Of a stretch of 64,000 nucleotides of DNA, positions 59,501 to 64,000 are shown in pieces; the stretch's first letter is position 1, and each line of letters starts with the position of its first letter. The notes beneath the pieces were generated by a model, which was given only the letters and a program-made list of their open reading frames with translations, was not told the DNA's origin and ran no database searches. This DNA comes from Anthopleura xanthogrammica (Eukaryota; Cnidaria; Anthozoa; Actiniaria; Actiniidae): contig OZ025221.1 in assembly GCA_964019055.1 (NCBI GenBank), positions 4,914,968-4,978,967 of the forward strand. The letters run 5' to 3'. The translations under genes were made by a program, and so were the position numbers.

Positions 59501-62500
59501 ATTGATGGCATCGTGCGATCACTGAAATTACGAACGAAAATATTGAGACAACACATGAACAAATCCCATCATACATTGCGCTCGTCAGCAGATTATCTGC
59601 CGGAGCAACATGCGCTGGCAAATTGAAAAATTGAATTGAATTTTATTCATGCTTTTTTATTATCATTTATAATCCGCGCTAAAACTCACAGGTATATAAT
59701 CAAATACTAACACATAATCAGTGGTAGTAGTGGTGGTGGTAGGAGGAGCAGTAGCTGCAGAAGCAGACGCGGAAGCAGTAGCAGTAGTAGTTGTAGTGGT
59801 AGTAGTGTATCGTTAAGATCCAATTCGGCTGTATCCTAGGCTCGATCAACCACCCACGCTTTAAGGAGGCTGCCTACATTTTTTCTTGTGCTCACCCTCT
59901 TGACTTTGAACCGCTGCATTTCTTACATGCAAGCACCTATCAACTTGAAATCTCACCCACCTATACTGTATGAAGCCTGAAGTTTGTAACGATGTATATT
60001 TCATGTTTAGATGATCTGATTACTAATAAAGCATCTTAGAATCCAAAATCATCTGAAATTATAAATTTCTGTAAACTTATTCTCATGCTCACAGAACTGT
60101 CCGACAACAAATGATTTTGAATTCTAGGATATCCTAGTTTTGCAATCAGATGATCAAAACTAAATAAAAAACCATAAAGTATCAGTATTCTCTCCTCAAT
60201 TTTCAATATATAGTCATATTTCTTCGAGTTTCCATCCAAACACTCGACTTAATGAATTCCGAATGGTTTGATTGACAGTGACGGAAGAGAATCGGCAAAT
60301 TCCCCTCAACAAATTCGGGCGCATAGCAATAAAATCGATGGTAAATCAAGGGAGTTCCGCCTCAAATAATTACTATTCAATTGCCAAGCCTATTGTTTTC
60401 TCGCTCTATTATATCAACGAATGCTGAGAGCAAAATCCTATGACACGCTACATTATTATTGATAATGCAGTCAGCTATTTCAGCAGACAGCATTATTAAT
60501 AATATTGCTATCAGCAGATGGCAAGATTAATAATAATTCGGCATGCTTCCTGGATTGAGAAGATGGTAAGCAAACGGGCGTAGGAAGGGAGCACTGATGG
60601 GGCACGGGGACATTGATGGGGCACGGAGACACTGATGGGGCACGGAGACACTGATGGGGCACGGAGACACTGATGGGGCACGGGGACATGGGGACACAGG
60701 GGCATTGTAACATGGGGCACGGGGACATTGATGGGACACGGGGACACTGATGGGGCACGGAGACACTGATGGGGCACGGGGATACCTGATACCCTAGTGT
60801 TTGGTAATTTCTTTAACTTTTTTACTCTGGGTGCCCCTCCCCAAGTTCTTGGGTTCTTCCTACCTCTGAGTAGTTCTACTTTTTCGGTGATCTTGATCGC
60901 CAAGCATCAGTTATAATACAAACGGTGCGTTGAAGTCGTAGTGAAGATTGTTATGCATAATTAATGCCATTAATTTGCCAAAATTCAACAAAAGAGCAGT
61001 CTTGATGATTCAAAGCAGCTAAATTTGGAGGACAAAACAAAAGAATTTCAATATCCTGAGAATTGGAACCTTTTGTTTTGTCCTCCAAATTGAGCTGCAT
61101 TTCGACGTGCTGCAAGGGGTCTATTGGTTACAAACGTGTGGGTTATCATAGTTACTCGCTGCTTATAATTAACACCACGAACTTAGGCCATGTGTCGTTT
61201 TATAACCTGAGGGTTGTTATTTTAATTTCGCCAGAGGATCTTGCAGAGTTACATATTTTTACCGGCATTGTCTGTTGTGTTTTAGTCTTCTGGCTTCCTC
61301 ACACGGCCACATCCAGTGTGTCAAGTTGATTCTTCGTCAGTCTGGATTAGATATCCACGCTAAGGATAGATGGGGAGCTACAGCACTGACGGGTAAGCAA
61401 ATCGGTCCACAACTACCAGTGGAGTTGATCGCGTTCTCCAAAAGGAATTATGGGTAAACTATTTTTTGTTAGCATTTTCCACGCATAGATATGGGGAAAT
61501 GCTAATAAAAATATACATTGTTGAATCCTCAATCCTGATTGGTTGACCTTGAGTTCGTTCTGAAGGTCAAATCAGCTAGTAAATTGGACACCTCATTGCT
61601 TGGTTTCACTTGACGTCATTTCCTGTCTCGTACAGAATGTTCATCAGCTGAATCACAAGTTTTCAATAGAATTCTTTCTGGTTGACAACACAAAGTGGTC
61701 ATGCAGTGTTTGACCACCATTTGGAGCAGATAATGAGATTCAAAGACTTGAATTAGCTGATTGAAACTCAGTAACACTATCTATTAGCACATATTATAAT
61801 TTGTTGACTTTAAAATAGAAACTCAGTCAGTGTTTAATTAATTTCATCTTAAAATCCAACGATTTATATTTTCCCCTGTTGCAATGCTTCCAGAGGCCAT
61901 CAAGCATGGCCATGATCGTGTTGTGCAGTGCCTCATTCGACACGGAGCCAGTTGGGCAGAAGATGGAGCAGGGGGCCTTCTGTGCACGGCTGTCGGTAGG
62001 TTAACCACTTGTTCTGTATATGAGCATATATGTTTCGTACAAGGATGTTCAAATCCCAGTGTTCCATCTAGGGCCAGTGTTCCATAGGGGCAGTGTTCCA
62101 TATATAGGGCCAGTGTTCCATAGGGGCAGTGTTCCATCTAGGGCCAGTGTTCCATAGGGCCAGTGTTCCATACAGAGGGGGTGCACGGTACATTGACAAG
62201 TGTATTCATAATAAAACGATAACGAGTAGAATTGATAGTACACTGCTTTGTTTTTATTTTTTTAGTCAAAAATGACATCGAAGAAATAAGCCGTCTTGTT
62301 TCACTTGGGGTAGATGTGAATGCTCCCAATTCAGATGGTAATTGTGCAATCCACGTGGCGTCCAAGCTCGGTAGCCGTGCAGTGGTGCAGTATTTGATTG
62401 ACCAACGTGCTGAAATAAATACTATTGATTCAAGTGGTAATGCGCCGCTAAATGTACGTAAAAACTTTAGCCTGTGTAGGACAGATTTAGGGGTCCCTCA

Positions 62501-63985
62501 CCCACTTTTTATGAGGGACGTTATAAAGAATGATGCCTTTGCTCAATAGACCTTTTTACCTTGGACGTAATGTTTTCCTATTTCAGACCTCGTGTCATTC
62601 TCTTGAGAATGACATTCTTTGTTTGAGTTGTATCTATATTGATCTGCGCGAGCCCTAGGCCGCTGGCGGGGCAAAATTTGCTCCTGCTATTTACACCTTT
62701 TTAGGCAGCCTTGCGTCCTCCATAGTCTGTTCCTTGGACTCAAGATCATCAGTAAGCACTCAAGGCTCATCTTTTTGAAGACATTTTGGAAATCTACTCA
62801 GCCACACTGACAAAAATTGAGGATTATTTTTCACTTTTTCCGTTATTTCAAGAATCAAGTTCAAGCTCGTGCATAAAAACGGTTTGGTACTGTTTGGTTA
62901 CGCCATCACAGAACATCATCCAATTCAATTTTTGATCATCTGTCACTGCGCGTGCTCGAGCGCTATGCAAGACATCAACAGAAACACTGCATGATCATGA
63001 ATGGAGCACGTTATCGTATATGGAACTTTTCTAATGATGGTGAAACACGCTCTAATGTACACCTTGGTAATCGTTTTCTTATATATCACTCAACTCTATC
63101 ATGCACTCCTGGCCAGTCACTCACTCTTCAAAAGAAGACTCTACTATATCTCTCAAGAACTAGCTGAGTTCACTAACACTTTCTACCTGCCCATCTCGCT
63201 GCAAAACTCGTAACTTTGACAATGTGAAATCTTGGACAGTGAGCGCCGATTTCTTGGCAGCCCTGTGCCACAGGTTTTTCTTTTGACTCTGCTCTAATGA
63301 ATTTTGTAAATAATTTACCATTTCTTACTGTCTCTAGCGCAGCGCCATTGAACTGCTGGAAATGGCGCTATATAAATGTATTATATTATTATATTATTAT
63401 ATTCATGTGTCTTCTCGTGTACAACCGTTAAACAAAGAAATGATAATCTAAGGGATGACACGTGGTCTGAAATGGGAAAACATTACGCCCAAGCTAGGAA
63501 GGTCTATAGACCCTTTGCAGCACTTCAGAATGCAGCTCAATTTAATTGGAGGGCAAAACAATAGATTTCAATTCTCAGGAGATTAATTAGAATTATTTTG
63601 TTTTGTCCTTCAAATTGAGCTGCTCTGACGTCACGTGCAATGGGTCTATACCCTAAATTGTTGCAATGTTTTACCAAGACTGCTTGCATGGCTCTCCCTA
63701 TTGGAACTTTTCAAGATCCGCTCCCTGTTTCTGTTATATCTATCTATATCTTAACGATTTGTTCCAAATTTCTTTTTTTCTATATCGTTTCCAGCACGCT
63801 GACATGCACGAACATCGCGCAGTCAGTCAATTACTGGAGAGCCTGGGAGCTAGACGGGTTTCGCGCCATTACAGCATTCAAGAGATCTGTGAAGTGGCGA
63901 GTACCGGGAACCTTCAAATGTTACGTCACATGGTACATAATGGTGCTTCTATTTGCTATAGGGACGTCAATCATAGAACTCCTTT
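41503..63985 (+). CDS. AMT-type ammonium transporter fused to ankyrin repeats (14 exons seen, incomplete at the right edge)
   Basis: Exons: 41503-41574, 43236-43382, 43920-44068, 44574-44604, 44845-44971, 45663-45804, 46241-46419, 46629-46811, 47012-47169, 47271-47470, 61286-61392, 61894-61995, 62266-62453, 63795-63985. All are GT..AG, with phase kept over 658 codons. Residues 1 to about 405 form an AMT channel of 11 expected helices: LYQAGAL after TM1, GFIGNPD, DYAGSLTVHTSAG with pore His172, GWSLFN (F226/N227 at the AmtB F215/N216 positions), and YSHGIPGFLG with pore His333. From about 427 the chain becomes ankyrin repeats: LFSAA...DFDKRT in the same exon as the last membrane segment, then AKDRWGATALTEA, LLCTAVV, NSDGNCAIHVA, ICEVAST and NHRTPL. 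The last donor (63986) shows the gene continues. Intron 10 is 13.8 kb and contains two other genes. Confidence 0.85.
41575..43235. other. AMT intron 1, nothing recognised
   Basis: AT-rich intronic sequence of 1.66 kb. Short ORFs at 41720-41938 and 42244-42525 show no family similarity. No repeat with clear ends was seen. Confidence 0.5.
44039..44199. repeat. Minisatellite grown from the end of AMT exon 3
   Basis: Four to five copies of a unit of about 33 bases (CACCATATATGGTCATAGCACCATG plus GTCATGTA). The first, slightly different copy is the 3' end of exon 3 itself together with its splice donor (exon end 44068). Later copies carry CATGGTCA where the true donor reads CATGGTAA. Confidence 0.9.
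44195..44335. repeat. Inverted repeat in AMT intron 3
   Basis: TTTTTATCCCACACCATAGAAAATA (about 44197-44221) and its near-perfect complement at about 44307-44335 enclose roughly 85 bases. It directly follows the minisatellite and abuts another fold-back at 44337-44503. Probably a MITE. Confidence 0.7.
44337..44503. repeat. Fold-back element with about 70-bp arms
   Basis: TTATACAATGGTTTCTCGTGGCATAC at the left pairs with GTATGCCACTCGAAACCATTGTATAA at the right. Pairing continues inward (CACTTGTA / TACAAGTG, TATACAC / GTGTATA). It is a near-complete palindrome in AMT intron 3. Confidence 0.8.
44996..45254. mobile_element. MITE-like element with about 60-bp inverted ends in AMT intron 5
   Basis: The ends at about 44996-45058 and 45191-45254 are reverse complements with a few differences. 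The arms contain GCGCTGCTGCTCAATGCGCATGCTCAGGGGATT and its complement. The interior is AT-rich and non-coding. Confidence 0.82.
46070..46148 (+). repeat. Dispersed repeat, CGTAATGTTTTCCC family, copy 1
   Basis: Shares the order CGTAATGTTTTCC, ATTTC, CGTGTCATTCTC and GAGAAT with copies at 50920-50981, 62547-62632 and (inverted) 63431-63513. Non-coding, in AMT intron 6. Confidence 0.7.
47471..49985. other. First part of AMT intron 10
   Basis: Non-coding sequence between the AMT exon 10 donor and the first nested gene. CTTCCTGTG...TTTCATTTCCGGTAACC-like blocks occur twice (about 48465-48505 and 48665-48710), a weak local duplication. A minus-strand ORF at 49183-49491 shows no family I recognise and lies in AT-rich flanks. 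Confidence 0.5.
49986..53090 (+). CDS. Membrane-anchored Mab-21/cGAS-like protein A, probable pseudoenzyme (2 exons, 567 aa)
   Basis: Exons 49986-50186 and 51588-53090, phase 0. The first exon encodes two hydrophobic segments (about 13-32 and 43-60). The second encodes a Mab-21-fold nucleotidyltransferase domain: SCGHRRCIFTGKSS, FTGSVVERFG (the GS motif), then CIKCREWPPLSDWPARPRCWPS, SWRFSFSVAEVELSKLVP, CLLALKIILKDHL and HHWF near the end. The catalytic D-x-D position reads ALDTSFDIMF, so the first Asp is Ser164 and only the second remains. The third Asp position reads YHVRVMIC, with no acid. Catalysis is therefore unlikely. The C-tail has three units of an EEDQQSSQSLGQR repeat. Same strand as its host intron. 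cGAS-like proteins sense nucleic acids in innate immunity; that role here is inference. Confidence 0.82.
50920..50981 (+). repeat. Dispersed repeat, CGTAATGTTTTCCC family, copy 2 (eroded)
   Basis: Reads GGTATTGCTTCCTCATTCCAGACGACGTGTCATT followed by AGGAATAAGATTCTTTGTTTGAGT; the 3' half is close to copy 3 at 62547-62632. It lies in the intron of cGAS-like gene A. Confidence 0.6.
51075..51278. mobile_element. MITE, CAGTGG-ended family, copy 2
   Basis: Begins CAGTGGCTGATCCAGGGGTG and ends GGATCCGCCACTG, with C-runs inside, as in the copy at 11608-11831. AAACC flanks it on both sides (51070-51074 and 51279-51283), giving a 5-bp target duplication different in sequence from that of copy 1. It is inserted in the intron of cGAS-like gene A. 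Confidence 0.85.
52821..53024. repeat. Coding minisatellite in the tail of gene A
   Basis: Three units (72, 60 and 72 bases) encode repeats with the core EEDQQSSQSLGQR. The middle unit lacks 12 bases, so the frame is kept. This acidic, glutamine- and serine-rich tail is absent from paralogue B. Confidence 0.92.
53845..54083. mobile_element. Palindromic element plus an extra half copy
   Basis: ACTTATTGCGATTTTGAGCC... from 53845 pairs over about 75 bases with the sequence ending at 54023. The arms contain AATACGGGTTTATATTGGCGGCT and its complement. Directly after a T-run, 54034-54083 repeats the arm sequence once more (GAGCCGACAATACGGG...), giving two and a half arms. Confidence 0.82.
54146..54172 (+). 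repeat. Half copy of the GCAGCTCAATTT fold-back family
   Basis: GCAGCTCAATTTGAAGGATAG followed by AACAAA matches one arm of the fold-backs at 61015-61098 and 63532-63623. The second arm is not evident. Confidence 0.5.
54443..54541. repeat. Direct duplication, copy 1
   Basis: GGTATTGAAAA...GTTCCTGTGCACTTTATAAATTAATTTACC through TTCCACAGGAAGCCAATC recurs at 55420-55550 with small indels, the second copy having an extra TATAATAAGTATAATATTAG-like insertion. The copies lie about 1 kb apart. Confidence 0.85.
55099..55419. mobile_element. MITE with about 68-bp inverted ends
   Basis: CTCAACAAAATTTTATAAGA...GAAGGCATTC at the left pairs with the complement ending TTTTGTTGAG at 55419. The arms continue through ATCTTCATTGCCAACCTTT. 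The interior is AT-rich. It abuts the second copy of the direct duplication. Confidence 0.85.
55420..55550. repeat. Direct duplication, copy 2
   Basis: Counterpart of 54443-54541, starting exactly where the MITE at 55099-55419 ends. This suggests the MITE inserted at, or mediated, the duplication boundary. Confidence 0.8.
55782..55866. repeat. Inverted repeat with about 27-bp arms
   Basis: GCTAATTAGTATTCTATATC... pairs with the arm ending in GATACAGAATACTAATTAGC, with two or three mismatches and about 30 bases between. Small fold-back element in the intron. Confidence 0.75.
56999..59430 (+). CDS. Membrane-anchored Mab-21/cGAS-like protein B, catalytic residues present (2 exons, about 548 aa)
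   Basis: Exons 56999-57250 and 58036-59430, phase 0. The start could also be 56972 or 57014. The first exon encodes two hydrophobic segments (FAIFSTISFLVHQL and GLLIITMVLIRWFVIWYL). The second begins VRRFPMSCGHKKRTFTGKSS, parallel to paralogue A. Nucleotidyltransferase features are intact: LAGSVIERYG (GS motif), ALKTDIDAML with both Asp of D-x-D (about D184 and D186), and PPIVDCDITPC with acids at the third metal-ligand position (about D285/D287). CIKCREWPP, SWRFSFSVAEVEL and HHWF follow as in A. The C-tail is unrelated to A's tail. Such enzymes make cyclic dinucleotides or related signals on sensing nucleic acid, by family knowledge; the product and ligand are unknown. The two-helix anchor suggests membrane attachment. 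Confidence 0.82.
57355..57665 (+). mobile_element. Dispersed element flanking gene B exon 2, copy 1
   Basis: About 310 bases with ACTTTGTTGAGCGAGTTTGCCGATTCTCTTCC, AAGTCGAGTGTTTGGATGGAAACT and a terminal palindrome (GATTACTAGTAAAGCATCTTAGAATCC against GGATTCTAAGATGCT). The inverted copy is at 60003-60345. It occupies the intron of gene B. Confidence 0.85.
57900..58005. repeat. Purine-rich GAAA/GGAA tract
   Basis: Irregular GAAAGAAAG / GGAGGAA-type low-complexity sequence just upstream of the gene B exon 2 acceptor. Its purine-rich nature replaces the usual long pyrimidine tract; a short TTTTCTTTTAATAG remains at the acceptor. Confidence 0.85.
59431..60002. other. 3' flank of gene B
   Basis: An ORF in another frame (59333-59626) overlaps the end of gene B and runs 65 codons past it with protein-like composition (INVQPYDTDDEIDGIVRSL). 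It may be the remains of a longer C-terminus lost by frameshift. A GTAGTGGTGGTGG / GCAGTAGCAGTAG trinucleotide-rich patch lies at about 59720-59810. Confidence 0.4.
60003..60345 (-). mobile_element. Dispersed element flanking gene B, inverted copy 2
   Basis: Reverse-complement counterpart of 57355-57665: it shares GAGTTTCCATCCAAACACTCGACTTAA, GGAAGAGAATCGGCAAATTC and the palindromic GATTACTAATAAAGCATCTTAGAATCC end. The two copies bracket exon 2 of gene B. Confidence 0.85.
60585..60785. repeat. Minisatellite, about 20-bp unit
   Basis: Eight to nine copies of ACTGATGGGGCACGGAGAC and variants (GGGGACATTGATGGGGCAC). Minus-strand ORFs here give Pro/Cys/Ser-rich repeats and are artefacts. Confidence 0.95.
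61015..61098. repeat. Fold-back element, GCAGCTCAATTT family, copy 2
   Basis: The arms at about 61015-61043 and 61069-61098 (GCAGCTAAATTTGGAGGACAAAACAAAAG and its complement, one mismatch) surround a short spacer. Related to 63532-63623 and the half copy at 54146. It lies about 190 bp before the first ankyrin-only exon. Confidence 0.85.
62055..62175. repeat. Minisatellite in the AMT-ankyrin intron before exon 13
   Basis: Six to seven copies of CAGTGTTCCAT followed by CTAGGGC, AGGGGC or ATAGGGC. Non-coding, about 100 bases upstream of the exon at 62266. Confidence 0.93.
62547..62632 (+). repeat. Dispersed repeat, CGTAATGTTTTCCC family, copy 3
   Basis: ACCTTGGACGTAATGTTTTCC, then CAGACCTCGTGTCATTCTC and ATTCTTTGTTTGAGT. 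Closest in structure to copy 1 (46070-46148) and to the inverted copy at 63431-63513. Confidence 0.75.
62633..63430. other. AMT-ankyrin intron 13, nothing recognised
   Basis: Intronic sequence without identifiable exons. The two overlapping ORFs at 62952-63213 show no family similarity. An ATTATATTATTATATT microsatellite lies near 63385. Confidence 0.45.
63431..63513 (-). repeat. Dispersed repeat, CGTAATGTTTTCCC family, inverted copy 4
   Basis: AAACAAAGAAATGAT...GACACGTGGTCTGAAATGGG followed by AAAACATTACGCCCAAG is the reverse complement of the family at 46070 and 62547. It lies 19 bases before a fold-back element. Confidence 0.75.
63532..63623. repeat. Fold-back element, GCAGCTCAATTT family, copy 3
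   Basis: GCAGCTCAATTTAATTGGAGG... at about 63532-63561 pairs with the arm ending CAAATTGAGCTGC at 63623. Same family as 61015-61098; GGTCTATA occurs near both copies. Confidence 0.8.
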
Positions 63986-64000
63986 GTAAGTATTGTAGAT

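Larger units (their letters stand above)
61286..63985 (+). other. Ankyrin-coding exon block of the AMT-ankyrin gene
   Basis: Exons 61286-61392, 61894-61995, 62266-62453 and 63795-63985 encode ankyrin repeats 2-8 of the fusion protein (residues 463-658). The repeats follow a three-repeat super-unit: an opening L-[FC]-x-A block at 430, 528 and 626 (98 residues apart each time), then a D-x-x-x-R-T/A-L/I-H-type block, then a W-G/S-G-x-A-L-x-x-A block with H-x-H. The window ends inside the third super-unit. Confidence 0.8.

Noticed and set aside
60480..60903. Minus-strand Cys/Pro/Ser-rich ORFs of 79-130 codons
   Set aside because: Produced by the 20-bp minisatellite at 60585-60785.
1..64000. CRISPR arrays, bacterial operons, integrated viral genes or intact autonomous transposons
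   Set aside because: No regularly spaced palindromic repeats, no polycistronic gene clusters and no reverse transcriptase, integrase, capsid or transposase motifs were recognised. The mobile elements seen are short and non-autonomous.

Overview
This is eukaryotic nuclear DNA from an invertebrate animal. The genes have short exons with GT..AG introns, and the AT-rich non-coding DNA is full of inverted-repeat (MITE-like) elements and minisatellites. I found no bacterial operons, CRISPR arrays or rRNA. The gene set suggests a marine invertebrate, most plausibly a cnidarian (anthozoan): secreted PAN/EGF/fibrinogen-like protein, cytosolic sulfotransferase, SLC16 transporter, AMT-type ammonium transporter, Mab-21/cGAS-like proteins and a tRNA-like SINE. 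This assignment is inference and cannot be proven from the window.

Layout. 0-13 kb: remains and one intact copy of a METTL27-like methyltransferase (minus strand) on either side of a complete 11-exon SIRT7 deacylase gene (3471-9091). 14.6-27 kb: two intronless paralogues that look like the channel half of LRRC8 volume-regulated anion channels but have no leucine-rich repeats. Between them lie an intronless Gfo/Idh/MocA-type oxidoreductase (minus) and an intronless sulfotransferase. 27-33 kb: gene-free, with several complete MITE-like elements. 33-40 kb: a secreted PAN-EGF-fibrinogen-like gene and a four-exon SLC16 monocarboxylate-type transporter. 41.5 kb to the right edge: one very large gene encoding an AMT ammonium transporter fused in frame to ankyrin repeats; it continues beyond the window.

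The most unusual content is in the last third. The AMT half keeps both pore histidines. The ankyrin half is built from a roughly 98-residue, three-repeat unit of the type attached to glutaminase and asparaginase, repeated at least twice and a half. A 13.8-kb intron at the AMT/ankyrin boundary contains two same-strand, two-exon genes for membrane-anchored cGAS-like (Mab-21 fold) proteins. One keeps the catalytic aspartates and the other has lost most of them, yet the two share a roughly 430-bp tract of near-identical DNA that looks like gene conversion.

Other points: two minisatellites appear to have grown from the ends of coding exons (SLC16 last exon, AMT exon 3); one hairpin has perfect 43-bp arms and a one-base loop; several MITEs have identifiable target-site duplications. 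Exon coordinates were derived by hand from splice signals and reading-phase continuity, without transcript data.
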